Shown here piece after piece: positions 19,743-31,439 of a stretch of 64,000 bases of DNA. Under the pieces are notes generated by a model. That model ran no database searches, had not been told where the DNA came from, and worked only from the letters and a program-made list of their open reading frames with translations. The DNA comes from Mortierella alpina (taxonomy: Eukaryota > Mortierellomycota > Mortierellomycetes > Mortierellales > Mortierellaceae): assembly GCA_029449245.1 (NCBI GenBank), contig JANATF010000003.1, positions 2,418,001 through 2,482,000 on the forward strand, read 5' to 3'. Every line of letters starts with the position of its first letter. Position 1 is the stretch's first letter. A program made the position numbers and the translations under genes.

Positions 19743-19823
19743 CCAGCCCGCACTTTTTTCCCAGCCCGCACTTTTTTCCCAGCCCGCACTTTTTTCCCAG
19801 CCCGCACTTTTTTTCCCAGCCTG
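19743..19823 (+). repeat. 18-bp tandem repeat, about 4.5 units
   Basis: The unit is CCAGCCCGCACTTTTTTC. Units start at 19743, 19761, 19779 and 19797 (one extra T in the last), followed by a partial unit CCAGCCTGC. Confidence 0.85.
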
Positions 19824-19828
19824 CCTAG

Positions 19829-20056
19829 GAACTCGACATCGCTGAGTTAGTTGATGCTGTGTCCAAGGATGGCGTCCCTCTTGACCTGGAGGGATGGCAC
19901 AAGCATCCCGCTTGGAAGAAAGCGCTCTTCACATTCACTTTTCTCACGAGAAAGCATGGAAAGGAGGGTAAAGTTTCTTCATATGCCCATCCTCTTGGGG
20001 CGTTCAATTGCCGAACAACCATGACAATAATACGAACGCGTGAGTTAATAAACCTG
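19829..20056 (+). pseudogene. unrecognised coding-like fragment
   Basis: From about 19829 one frame is open for some 75 codons with coding-like composition (LDIAELVD, then a segment with WHKHPAWKKALF and TRKHGKEGK). It follows directly on the 18-bp repeat and has no upstream exon or credible start I can identify. It may be one exon of a broken gene or a remnant of a transposon. No family is recognised. Confidence 0.25.
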
Positions 20057-20515
20057 AATGCATTCCCTCCAATTTGGCCATCCGCATTAGATCACTCTCG
20101 CGCACTTCTGTGCATGGTATATTAACGTGGAATCATGAATCCACATATGCTAAGGGATCTCATCTAAGGGTCGGTATATGCTTAATGATACGCAGTTGGG
20201 GTCGTTTGTAGAGGAACCACTGCCAGTGCGACAGACGGCGAAATCGCGAAATGTTTCCGCCAAGGACGATTTCTGTAACGTACTGGGACCTACTAGGTTC
20301 TAGGGAGTGTACCTTTCTAGTCGGAGACCACTTCCCTTTTTATCAAAGTTCATATCGCCGGAGATTGGTGCAGAGCGTGTTGGGAGGTACGGCAGATTTA
20401 CTGGACTCTGGATCCTTTAATGGTGGCTGGCTATTCCTGGGCGTCTGCAAATCCCAGGCAGCCAGCGAGTGATGATGGGGGCAATACTCTACTGGTATCT
20501 AACTGGAGACGCCAT
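20057..20515. other. intergenic, nothing recognised
   Basis: No convincing ORF, tRNA or repeat was seen here. It separates the coding-like fragment from the 3' end of the monooxygenase gene. Confidence 0.5.
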
Positions 20516-22438
20516 TCAAGTCCTCCGGGTGCTCACAAAGTGCTCCGTGTTGAACTTGTCGAGTCGCCGCGAGTACTGCGAGCATGAGCCCCACCAGAGC
20601 GCAACCACGCGACCTTCTTCGTTCTGGTACCAGCTCTTGCAGGACGATGACCAGACTTTCTGCCTCATCTTTTGATCCAGTTCCGTGATGAAATCGTCGC
20701 AAGCACTTGGCTTCACTTCGATCGAGCAGACGTTGTTGGCCATCATGTGCGACAAGGCCTTGATGACATAATCCACTTGTGCCTCGATCATGAATAGAAT
20801 AGAGTTATGGCCCTACAGGTGTCGCAAGAGGAATTGACAATAATAGTTAGTGCTTGGAAAGAAAAAAAAACCCCCCTTGGTCCAGCACGCGAAATATAAA
20901 AGCAACTTACAAGACCGGTATTAGGGCCGAGCATGAAGAACAGGTTGGGTGTCTCTGCACAGGTCAGGCCATAGTAGGTACGTGGGTTGTTCCCCCATTT
21001 TGTCCTCACATCCACGCCATTTTTGCCAATCAGAAACTTGGGCGCGACGATATCATGGACATTAAATCCTGTGGCGAGAACCAGAGCGTCGACCTCCTGA
21101 ACAGAACCATCCGCCAGCATCAAAGTGTTGCCTTTGATACTGGTAATCGCGTGAGTGTGTACCTGGACGTTCTTTTTGGCCACAGCTGGGTAAAAGTCTG
21201 ACGAGACAACAATGCGACGGCATCCCATTTCGTAGTTGGGTGTCATCGTCTTGCGCAGGGTCTTATCCTGGATCTGACGCGTGCGGTGGAGCCAAGCCAT
21301 GAAACTGGCGGCCAGACGTGGGATCCGATGAATAAACTTGTTGCTGAAGATGTTGATTGTGAATTCTGAGCTCCAGTAGTTGAGTTTAAAGTATATAAAG
21401 TGAAAGAAGGGAATATAACGGAACATGAACCTCCAGACCCAGTTGTAAGCGCCATTGCGGCGGGGGACGATGTACGTTGGCGAGCGCTGATAGAGTTCCA
21501 AGGTCTTGACCTTGTTCACAATGGCCGGAACAACTTGAATTGCACTGGAGTTCGCGAACAACAAGAGAAATGAGTGCATGCTCAGGGCAGTGTGATTGAT
21601 GTAGGGCAGCTATGCAGTGCAGGACAAAGCTTCCTACCTGGCTCCGCTGCCAATAACAGCAATGCGCTTGTTGGTGATGTCAAAGGCGTGATTCCATTGA
21701 GCAGTGTGCCACTTGGGACCCTCGAAGCTTTCAAACTGCTTTGGGATTTGAGGGATGCGCAGACCACCAACTCCTGAGAGAACGATATCGGCCTCCATGG
21801 CGCCCTTCTTGCCTGTGGCCAGGTTCACGTAGTCGAGCACCCACTTTTGACGATCCTGGTGCCACTCCACATGAGTAATCTCGGTCCTGAATCGGATCCT
21901 GTCATAGAGGTTGTATTTCTTGGCGACGCGTCGCATGTAAGCCAAGATTTCGGCCTGAGGTGCGAACCGATGGCTCCAGTCGTAGTTGGGTTCAAATGAG
22001 AATTGGTCTATTCAGGGGAGCGTGGTGTGGATGTTAGGGCTTGCAAGACTACTCGCCTAAGCTTGTTGGCTGCTCAGCAGCAGTTGTCAGTTAGAACGCT
22101 TGCAGAGGCGACCTACAGTTGATACAAGCGACATCACAGGCGGCACCAGGGTATGTGTTGGCCCACCAGGTGCCTCCCAGATCAGGCTCCAGCTCAAAGA
22201 CGTCGAAGGTCTGCAGGTTGAGTTGTGTCTGCAGGCGAATAGCAGCGCACATTCCCGAAAATCTATCCACATGCACAGTTGAGAGTACAAAGCGGTCAGT
22301 CACTTCCTCCGTCCAGACAGGCAGGTACGAATCGGGCGAAGGGGCAGGGTTAATCAGACGGCACAATTGGCTTTACCCTGCACCAATGATGGCAACCGTG
22401 GGGGTGGACCCATCCTTGTATGTTTTTGTGAGACCCAT
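20516..22438 (-). CDS. Baeyer-Villiger / flavin-containing monooxygenase
   Basis: Five exons (22438-22377, 22262-22117, 22007-21638, 21544-20911, 20812-20516) join in frame to 502 residues with GT-AG introns of 93-114 nt. An FAD-binding Rossmann motif G19-A-G-F-S-G24 is followed by the type I Baeyer-Villiger fingerprint F164-x-G-x3-H170-x3-W174, then a second nucleotide-binding motif G189-S-G-A-S-A194 for NADPH. The length is normal for the family. Such enzymes use NADPH and O2 to insert oxygen next to a carbonyl or to oxidise heteroatoms. The substrate cannot be told from sequence. The neighbours do not suggest a biosynthetic cluster. The first intron falls inside the FAD motif, and splicing is needed to restore it. 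Confidence 0.9.
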
Positions 22439-23135
22439 GCTGGCAAAGTGTGGTGGAGTGGAATGTGCGTGCGGTGGCGATGAGGATCAACGTTCAAATT
22501 GGATCAGAAAACGGTTGGGGATTGAGAAAGCAGCCTGAGAGAGAGTAAGAGGCACGTTATATATTGTGGTCAGTCCGCTCGGCCCGGCCCAATTTGACTG
22601 TCCCTTTATTGCAGATCAGGTTTCGAGCAGACGGCCAGGAGGAGCTCTTCTGCTACTTCTTTGCACTCGGCTCGCTCCAGTCGCAGGCTTTTCATATGTT
22701 AGCGTGGAACAGGTGCCTTGCGTGGTCTCGGGGCACGAGATGATCGGAATCCAGAAGAGAGCTGCTTTAGATGCCCTAATGTTCCGTCAGCAGCTACCGT
22801 TTTCTGGATAAGGAAGAATGATCACAGACGCCCGGCTGCAGAGGAAGCTCGGTCGACGGCATGGACTCCTCTCTTATTGGGTGCGTCCGCCCGCGCATAA
22901 ACGTCGTGTTCAAGTGTGTGGAGGGAGGGTCCTCTGATGCTCAGCCCAAAGTGACAGCGCTCTTTTTCCAGTTTAACACACCAATGCACTGAAGTTCATA
23001 GTCTTTAGAGTCACTCACATACTAGGATGCGGCGCGATCATGTCTCCTCTTCAGCACCACTGGGAGGATGCATAATCTGCCTGAAAGAGCCAAGAAGAGC
23101 TCCGGTGAGATCGCCTACAGATCGTGACTTTATTC
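22439..23135. other. intergenic, nothing recognised
   Basis: This stretch holds the promoter side of the monooxygenase and the 3' flank of the SREK1-like gene. Only short unsupported ORFs are present. Confidence 0.5.
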
Positions 23136-25027
23136 CTAGTGTTCACTCTTCTCCACTCCGTCTCCTCGCGAGGCACGTCTTGAAGATGGACTCTTCATTA
23201 GCGCATCTGGATCGTCTCTAGTCTTCTCGCTCTCACTGTGTCTAGATCGTCCGCGTTCAGTATCCTTGTCACGATGATGACGCTCAGAGTCGCGGTGTCT
23301 GTCCTTGTCCTTATCGCGGCCTCTGTCCCTGTCTCTATCGCGCTCTCTTTCCCTATCCCGATCTCGAGGTCGCTCGCGCTCCCTATGCCTATCCTTTTCC
23401 CTTTCCCTGTCACGGCTGGGTTCTCTGTAGCCACGGCTTCTTCCACTTCGGCTGGATTCCCTCTCCCGCTCTCGATAATCATACCGTGCATAGTCTGCCT
23501 CGTGTCCTCTCGAGCTACGAGCGTATCCAGAGCGAGAGCGAGATCGTCTTCTGCCGCTCCTATGATAATCTCGGTCCACTGAGCGCGATCGGGATCGTCT
23601 TCTAGTCCTGCTCCTTGACCTGGATTTTTTCCTCGACGACGCCACTAGCTTCTCTAACAGAGTAGCCGCAGTCGGTGGTGGACCCGCCTCGGATTTGCTG
23701 GGAGATCCGTCATTGCTGAGTGCAGCGATATCAGGTGAAAGTCCAGCAATGTCGCTCAAGTCAGGGAGTGGTCCCCCTGCGTCGAGCTCCTCCAGCTTCT
23801 TGAGCAGCGATGGATCGCCTCCACGATTGACCAGTCCAATCAAAATGTTTTTGTAACGAGTCCGTGTGGCATCCATGGCAGGCACTGGTAAGGACTGTGG
23901 TGGTGCCTGCATCATCTGTGCCTGTTGAAGCATGAACGGCATTGGACCTCCATGTCTTGGCAGGTTAACCCTAAGACAAGACAATCGCGTATGTAAGTAT
24001 TAGCTCCGACCATGAGATGGAGACTCGCTGAAGATAAGAGTAGATGCCTACCTCAAAGCGCGATCCCCGATAACCTTGTCGGTGCTAGAGAGAGCCTTCT
24101 TGGCGCCTTCGACCGTCTCAAAATCCATAAACGCAAAGCGGGTAGGATGCGTTGGCTTTCCTGCAATATTGACGCGTGTGATTCTCCCGCAGTCGTGAAA
24201 GACTTCCTCCAACTGCTCCTTTGTCACAGTTAGAGGCAAGTTGCCGACATAAACCGTCTTTGTGTCTACTTTATCCAGGTCAATAGGCTGATCCGAGGGA
24301 CGCTGCTGGGTGTACTGTGTCGCGGTCATAGTAGGATTGTATAATGTCATATGAGGACTTCCGTACATCGGCTGGAACTGGTTGGGCATGCCCATTCCCA
24401 TTCCCATACCCATTCCCATCCCGTTGAACTGTGGGTGGTGGATTGTAGCGCCCATCCGCATCACAGACACTCCTTGGGGTAGCGATCCAGGAGGAGCACC
24501 TGTCACAGCCTGCTGTGCCTGCTGTTGCTGCATGGTCAGGTTGGTGAAAGGGCGGGCTGCTGTGTTGGTTCCTGTTGGCAAGACGGGTATAGTCACATCC
24601 ATCTGTGTTACTGCAAGAGGGCGACCTCCAAACAGAGTTCCTGACAAGTGAGTAGCTGTGAATGCAGCCTCTTTGTCGTGGAATTCGATAATAGCCTCGT
24701 ATCCAGCTCCAAGAGGACTAAATGCGAGAAGGAACGGGATCAGCATTGGTTTTTTTGAGTCATTTAACCTATAGTCCAGCGAGGCACGACATAAGGTGAA
24801 TCTCAAGGATGTTTTTCATACCTGGGAATGAGAACCAGGTTGTCGAGAGGTCCGATGAACTCGAACAGCTTCCTGATCATCGCCTCGGTAACCACCGGCG
24901 ACAGCCTGGACGCCTATCTCCCAGGAAAAAGGACGCCAATCAGTGTCTAGAATCATACGCTTGTCCAGATGCGTAGCATGATCATTGTGCACGTTCAACA
25001 CACCTGTACTTTCGCCCCTGGTGCCAT
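23136..25027 (-). CDS. SREK1-like splicing factor (two RRMs plus RS domain)
   Basis: Four exons (25027-25004, 24913-24822, 24717-24052, 23970-23136) encode 538 residues. RRM1 lies at about residues 5-75 and RRM2 at about 192-263 with TVYVGNLPL (RNP2) and TRFAFMDF (RNP1). A linker of Gln/Met/Gly-rich sequence separates them, with a GMGMGMGM run. From about residue 374 to the end there is a long RS/RE/RD-rich tail. RRM2 and its flanks resemble vertebrate SREK1 (SRrp86), a modulator of SR-protein splice-site choice in the nucleus. The first exon codes only eight residues. A (CA)n tract lies just 5' of the start codon. Another SR-like family member is possible, but the domain order favours SREK1. 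Confidence 0.8.
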
Positions 25028-25031
25028 GTCG

Positions 25032-25032
<1 letters not shown>

Positions 25033-25068
<36 letters not shown>
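25033..25068. repeat. (TG)n microsatellite in the SREK1-like 5' leader
   Basis: About 18 TG units on the plus strand, reading (CA)n in the gene sense, end 5 nt upstream of the ATG at 25027. Confidence 0.9.
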
Positions 25069-25069
<1 letters not shown>

Positions 25070-28000
25070 ATGAAGTCAAAACTTGGGAAGTTGATCACTA
25101 CGCAGGCAGAAAAAATACTTGTGACGTACCAGGACTGCTTAACCAAAGCCTGTGAACGCATCAACGGGTACGACGGGACGCCTTGCTTGCTTGGGCACTC
25201 GGACGGACCAGGCTGACGTTGAGGTGATGATGTTTAATCAGACGAAGATTGCGCCAGGCTGAGCGCACTGCCACCAAAACGTCCAATTGTCGCATGTTCT
25301 GAAGGAAATGAAAAAAGGTGAGAGGACTAAGTATAGTGCTGACGGACGGGGCGTGCTCAGGTGGGCACCACCATCATTGCCACACAGGATACAACGAGAA
25401 AGGTATGATGGTGGTAGTCTAGGTCGAACATGAACATTGCAATGTGATAGTGGTCTATCGTATGTGTCTCTCAGGCTAGGAGTGACACTAGCAAGGCGGG
25501 TAAGGAGACATATGAATCTCGATCACAGATCGCTCATGTCGTTCATACCAGTTCCCCTCGTGGAAGCAAGAGGGAAACACTGAAGTGCATAGAGAATGAC
25601 CAACTGGAGACTGCCAACCACGCACAGAGAGATGATAGTTTCGGCTAAAGCCTCTGACATGGGCCAGAGGGCCAAATGCGATCCCTGTAAACAAGAGGAG
25701 AGGTGAGTTTGAGTAGCACAATCTGCTTCGGCATACCAGGAACTGAGGTACAAGGGCCACTGGGATGAACACAAGAAGAAAAAAAAAAACTTTACTAGCG
25801 CGAACAACAAATCGATAGCGAGATAACAGCTCGCGCGTAACTCATCAGCGCTTTGCGTTGTGAACTGATGGCAGTTGTGGCGAGCGCTGACTTCACATTC
25901 TACCGCCAGTGTGCCAAAAAAAAAAAAAAAAAGAATGCATTGAGAGTGGGGCTAGGGGAAACAGTAACAGCCAAGGATGACCTGGGCGTCGAGTACTCGA
26001 TTGCGAAGCTGAGACTCGAGACTCGAGACAATGGGGTCTTCAGCGCCCGCGTTTTGTTGATCTCTTGGAACCCTGATGTCCTGATATGAAGCAACTAAAC
26101 GTTGATCGAGAGTTGTTGACGAAGGCGGGTGCAAGACCGATGCAAGCCGGCTTCCACGAGGGACTCCCACGCCAACGCATGACCTGTTTCCGGAAGAGAC
26201 CTGCGTCCGAGGGATGAGGTGCGTCAACAAGGACAGCAAAGGGCAGGCGAAAATAAAACTCTGTCTGACAGCATGACCAGCTGCTAACTGAACAGCCCTT
26301 GGGCGATCAAAGAAGCTCCAAACTCTCATACCCCACAGCTGAACAAACACTCCGTGGCAAGTGAGACATATTGGGTCAGAGTCAACAGACTGAGACTTCT
26401 AGATGGATTGCTGCGTGGTGCCCAGGAGTGTTTCGCGGGTGGGACAAGCACTTGTTGAAGAGCACTTGATGATGTCTGCGGCATGAGTAGCGAGTTCATG
26501 CATCTCGTCTGCTCTGTAAGAAATAGTCCAAGATGCCCCTGCTGGTTGCTCTGCCAAAAATCTATAAAAAAAAATGATGCAGGAGACCCTCGGCCTTTGC
26601 ACACTAACTGTGGCGCCGAATATATGCTTGTGTTCCCATGAGCGCCGGGTCACCGACCCGCACTGCATGAGGTAATCAGTCTCGCGGCTGGAAGAGAACA
26701 TGGATCACATCCAACCAACCTCGGAGTGGTGACATCCAACCTTACTGGTCATTTCGGCCCCCGGTAAAATCACGCTGCGAATGCCTCACCAGACTTTAAC
26801 TTAACTACAGAGTCATTCGATTCAAGGTTGAACTCCTCGGAGATTGTCTTGCCGCTCCCAGAAATCAACACCACATTGCTCAAGATGGCACCCCAGGCTT
26901 TACATCCAAGAGCAATGACTCAGCTGCGCCTCATATCAGTATCTGGATCGCCCTGGCAAGCCTCCAGCCAGGCACTTGAGCGCGTATGCTGAGTCAGTCC
27001 ATGAATGGCTGTGCACCATCTGTGTTCACTACTGTAGACAAAATGTACATGGGGGAGCTGCGTACGACGTTCTGGAGACCAAATCTCGTCCTATTAATAA
27101 ACTGGCAAAGGCGATGCAGGTCTAGGGGTACAAACAAATCGTCGACGGTTGCAGACTAGAAAAAAAAAAGGAGAGGGACGGACCAACTGGATCCGAGGAC
27201 AAATTGCTTTCTACCACAATGCGTAATCATGAGCGCTGTCTAGGCCTGCTCAAGGTGCTCGAGAAGCGGGATCCAGATGTTCATGCGCGTTGTCTTTCCA
27301 GGCTCGCGTCCTAATCTGTCCATTATGATCCATCTGGCCTGGGGTAGCGGACAAGTAGCGCGATCGGACTATAAACATACCCCTAGACTCCGTACCTTCG
27401 TGCAATAGATGCTTCACACTTTGTATGCAAGTTCACTGCGGCCTCTTAAAAAAAAAAAAAAAAAAAAAAAAGCTCAGAACTTGGGGGCCGAGAAAAAAAG
27501 GATTGCTGTCGTATGATTGCTATTCTTCTGTGCGGTGTCGTAGCATGTGGATATGGGCCTAGCTCTTTGCTCATCAGGAGTGGCCCATGCCGAGCTGGAT
27601 CTCTCGTTCTAGCCTCATGCCCTACAGCTTGTGATTGCCGAACAGATGCAGAAAAACATGAACCTCGCTTCCTCCGTGTTTTAACCACCCTTCACACCAC
27701 AGTTGCTCTCGCGCTCTCGCATTAAGCCTCGCCTTTTGGCGCTCGAAGATGATTTGCTTGTTCGACAGGAGGGCCAGACAATTGAGTGGTTCACATGTCT
27801 TCTGAGGCAGTAGAAGAAACAAGGAGAGCTGGGAGGGAGGGGGGTTTTGGCCTTGACCACAGCGCATTATCGTCCTTAACCAGCGCTGGGAAAGAGAGTT
27901 GCACTTATCATTGGTCTGCATTGTCGTGTTGTGTGTTGTTGGGGTGGCGAGCATATTCCAATTTGGATTTGATTAGAGTGAGGTTTCCGCTCGCTAGCTT

Positions 28001-28390
28001 GCTGGCCCTATTTGTGAGCAGGGAGCGGGCGTTGTCTGTTTGGATCCACACGGACTGAACAAGAAAAAACACAGGGCTGCATTTATTTGCTCTTGCCTTA
28101 GACTACAGACGATACAGTCGCACCGGTGTGGGATGGACGCAAACTGGCCCGACTGACCTCTGGGCTATTCCGAACTCTGTTTAGGTTGGTGCGAGCATGA
28201 AGGAATAACCTTGCTGCAGCCAGCTGCAGGGCAGCGCTGCCGTCGGCCTCCATCCCGCCAACCCTGTCTTTTCAGATTCAGGCCATTGGGGCGTGTTTGA
28301 GCGAGGGATGGCTCTGCCCTCACAAGCTTGCCTTTTCCCTCGGCCAGCGCTGCTTTCTCTCCACTCATCCACCGCCTTTTGGTCTTTCTC
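25069..28390. other. long gene-poor region, no gene recognised
   Basis: About 3.3 kb in which I could not assemble a credible gene. Minus-strand frames at 25952-26350 (132 codons) and around 25523-25760 (a hydrophobic stretch) are open, but joining them needs weak splice sites and gives no family I know. There are A-runs at 25915-25932 and 27449-27471. Transcript data would settle whether a short multi-exon gene lies at 25500-26700. Confidence 0.4.
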
Positions 28391-28393
28391 CCA

Positions 28394-28400
28394 TATAAAT
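28394..28400 (+). promoter_or_regulatory. TATA-like box of the MFS gene
   Basis: TATAAAT lies about 230 nt upstream of the start codon and is followed by a long pyrimidine-rich leader, common in fungal promoters. Confidence 0.4.
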
Positions 28401-28628
28401 ACGATCTGACCTTCGCCTTTCTTTTTTCTACTCCTTTTCTTCCTGTTCACTTGCTCTTCCGCCCACTCGTCTCTCCACTCTCCACTCTCCACTCTCTACC
28501 CTTCCTCCTCTCTCATCCTCGCGCCTTCTCTTACTCACTTACTCACGAGCCCTCCTCGGCGACTCTCTCCTCTCTGCAGCAGCACGCTCAACGACCTCCA
28601 TACACCTTGAGTGTGGAATACCAGCAAA

Positions 28629-30397
28629 ATGGTCCTGAGCTACATCAGAAATCACTACAGCGACACGACCCTTCGTCGGTCGCCAGAGAAGGCCGAGAAG
28701 GACAAGACTCTGGGCGTCGGTCCTCTCAGCATGCCCTACAACCGTTGGCTCATGTTCCCTGCCGCCTTTATCTTCCAGGCCATTTGCGGCTCTCTCTATG
28801 CCTGGTCCGTCTTCAACGACCCCATCGATACTGAGCTTTTCGGCAAAGACCCTGGCGCCAAGGTTGCTCATCAGGAGAAGGCTGCCGTCACGTTCTATCT
28901 CGCTGTCGGCTTCTTTGGTCTGTCTGCTGCCATCAACGGCCCTTGGTTGGAGCGTGTGGGTCCTCGCAAGGCCTCCTTGGTCGGAACTTTTCTCTTCTTC
29001 CTCGGAAACATGATCGCCTCCATTGGTATCCACTTCAAGGTAATATTGTGCATCATGCATACATGCATGTGCTTCATGCAGCGGCAGTGGCTACCCGAGC
29101 TTATGACTAACGTTAGATCATCACTCTCGATATTTTTCTCTTGCTTGCACCTTTGCACCACCAGCTGATCGGCCTAATTTACTTTGGTTATGGTGTTGTC
29201 GGAGGCTCTGGTCTCGGCTTGTGCTACATCTCGCCTGTCTCTGCGTTGCAAAAGTGGTTCCCTGACCGTCGTGGTCTTGCTGCTGGCTTTGCCGTCTGTG
29301 GATTTGGAGCTGGGTCCATTGCGCTGGCCAAGGTTCCCCTTCCTCTGTACAAGTCCATTGGACTTACCAACACGTTCATTACCCTTGGCTGCGCCTACTT
29401 TGCCGTCATGTTCGTGTGCTGCCTCATCTTCCGTGTGCCTCCACCTGGATTCACCGTCAACGGCATGGATATCTACCGCAACAAGGTCGACTCGAACGGA
29501 GACATTGAGGCCTTCAACGCTGATCGTGCCCATGCCAGCGTCATCAACCCAGCCTCAACGCTCTCCCTGATCGACTCTATCTTCTCGAAGGAATACAGGC
29601 TCATCTACCTCATGTTCTTTGGCAACTCGATCGCCGGTCTCGTCTTCTTGTCTCGTCTCTCCAACATCGTCACCAACGTGTTCAGCAGGTCATCCGATAC
29701 TGCCGCCACCATCGTCGCCATCAATGGCGGCTTCAACTTGGGTGGTCGTCTCTTCTTCTCCACGGCTTCGGACAAACTGGGCCGTAAGAACTGCTACATT
29801 TTCATGTTGATCGCCCAGGTTGTCATTTTGGCTTCTTTGCCCACCATCATGGAGTCTGGCAACTACCCTGCCTTCCTGGCCGTCATCTGGATCTTGACAG
29901 CCTGCTATGGTGGTGGATTTGGATGCATTCCTGCCTTCCTCTGCGACATGTTTGGGCCCACCAACATTGGCGCTCTTCACGGTATCATTCTGACTGCCTG
30001 GGCCATTGCCGGTGTCGGAGGTGGTCTTCTTTTCACGGAAGTCTACAACAACCTGATTGCCCACGGCTACACTGCGGCCTCCGTTTGGGTCTATGCCAAG
30101 AACTTGTACTGGATTCTCGCTGTCGCGTGCTTGGGCTTTGTCTTTGTTCTCTTTGTCAGAACGTCAATCCGCGACCGCCTTCTTCCCGCTGCCCCCGGCG
30201 AGTGGCTGCGCGTCCGCTTCTTTGGCCGTCTCATTCGCATTGGCTCCTCTGGTGTCAAGGTTCTGACCAAGGATGAAGAAGATGCCGAGTGGAGCGCCTA
30301 TGTCAGCTCTCGAGCTTCGCCAGACACTCTTCAGGAGGTCGAGCCCAGCCCGGAGAAGTACCTCGGCCAGAAGACTGAGTACGAGGAAACCAATTAG
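28629..30397 (+). CDS. MFS transporter, OFA (oxalate/formate antiporter-like) type
   Basis: Two exons (28629-29039 and 29165-30397) give 547 residues of a polytopic membrane protein with about 12 hydrophobic segments. Typical OFA-type features are the segment GLGLCYISPVSALQKWFPDRRG after TM4-5 and a second-half start GGFNLGGRLFFS with a GRxxxD-like loop (SDKLGRKN). Members exchange small monocarboxylates or related organic anions across a membrane. The real substrate here is unknown. The soluble C-terminal tail is acidic with a weak match to trafficking signals. The ATG at 28629 has a purine at -3 and follows a long CT-rich leader. Confidence 0.85.
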
Positions 30398-30662
30398 GCG
30401 ATGGTCTAAAAGAGCCACCCACAGCTTGTATACTACTACTTCACATTATACTTATATATAAAGTACCCTTTTCTAGCCTTCCATAATATTGTTCACGCGC
30501 GTGAGGAAGACTTCTTCCGAGCTTAGTACTTGAGTCTTGGAATCCTGTTCTCGGGACCACTCAACGCTGTTCAAAAAAGGGATCCATTGTGGCAGATTCA
30601 TCCCTTCATCAGACGGTGGAAAAAAATGAGCAGCTGGAAGTAGGGATTCTAACCAAAAAATT
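30398..30662. other. MFS 3' flank, nothing recognised
   Basis: This is the 3' untranslated region of the transporter gene and spacer before the tRNA. No ORF or repeat is supported. Confidence 0.5.
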
Positions 30663-30734
30663 GGGCCGAACCGGGAATTGAACCCGGGACCTCTCGCACC
30701 CTAAGCGAGAATTATACCACTAAACCATCCGGCC
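30663..30734 (-). tRNA. tRNA-Pro(AGG)
   Basis: On the minus strand the acceptor GGCCGGA pairs with TTCGGCC, the anticodon arm CTCGC-TTAGGGT-GCGAG gives anticodon AGG, and the T arm CCGGG-TTCAATT-CCCGG carries box B. It has no intron and is free of any LINE insertion. Confidence 0.95.
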
Positions 30735-30835
30735 AATTGACCAATCACATTCGCCGATCTGAAACCTAGCCCTCGAATAGCCAATGAGAGCGTCTCTCAA
30801 TTAGAGAGGGTTCAGTCAAATATGAGGGGTTCGTA

Positions 30836-30880
30836 GGAAATAAGCCTTTTTTGTTCCCCTGAGGAAAAAGCCTTATTTCC
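30836..30880. repeat. imperfect inverted repeat
   Basis: GGAAATAAG and CTTATTTCC form a 9-bp stem, continued after one C-C mismatch by CTTTTT/AAAAAG, around a 12-15 nt loop. It lies 100 nt beyond the tRNA-Pro gene. The function is unknown. Confidence 0.6.
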
Positions 30881-31300
30881 TTTGGGATTGCGCTCGCTCC
30901 CTACGAAGCAGGTTAGACATTCCTTTTGGCCCTGGATTCAAGGTGCCTGTTAGCTTGAGTCAGGCGGGTGTTCATGCGTCTGATACCTTGTCTCTTTCAC
31001 GGAACAGAATGATAGAGCGAGCAGATAAAATGTAGTGTGGGAATGGCTCCTTCCATGCTATTGCGCTGCCTTATCCTGCAGGACAGGGCAGCATGGTATT
31101 AGTTCAAAAGACTTTTGAGAACAAAGGAAAAAGGGAATGACTTTTTTATTGCGAGAATTCACGTTAGTAGATAATTCAAATTTTTGGTATGAAAGGAGCA
31201 TGGCACAAGTTGAGGGAGAGTGAGGCCAAAGAGCAATCAACAGCCAAGCGACGATGCGATGTGTTTTGGTGTCCCATCAAAATGCTCGCACTCGGAGCCA

Positions 31301-31331
<31 letters not shown>

Positions 31332-31439
31332 TGTTTCGAGTTCTTCATGCAATTTCAAAGCTAGTGAAGTGTCAAAAGGTAGTTGTGAGACGTTAGACGT
31401 TCAAAGATAAAGCAAAAAAAGTCGTATGTCGCCTTCATA
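30881..31439. other. intergenic with an AG microsatellite
   Basis: An (AG)12 run lies at 31307-31330. Otherwise only unsupported short frames are present. The left part is the 3' flank of tRNA-Pro (minus strand, so its upstream side), and the right part is the 3' flank of the CUE gene. Confidence 0.5.

Noticed and set aside
25952-26350. A 132-codon minus-strand ORF as a gene
   Set aside because: No start, no plausible splice partners and no family resemblance could be found. It is left as an open question in the gene-poor region.
20516-30397. A secondary-metabolite cluster around the monooxygenase and MFS transporter
   Set aside because: No backbone synthase or other tailoring gene is present. 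A splicing factor and a 3.3-kb gene-poor gap separate the two genes.
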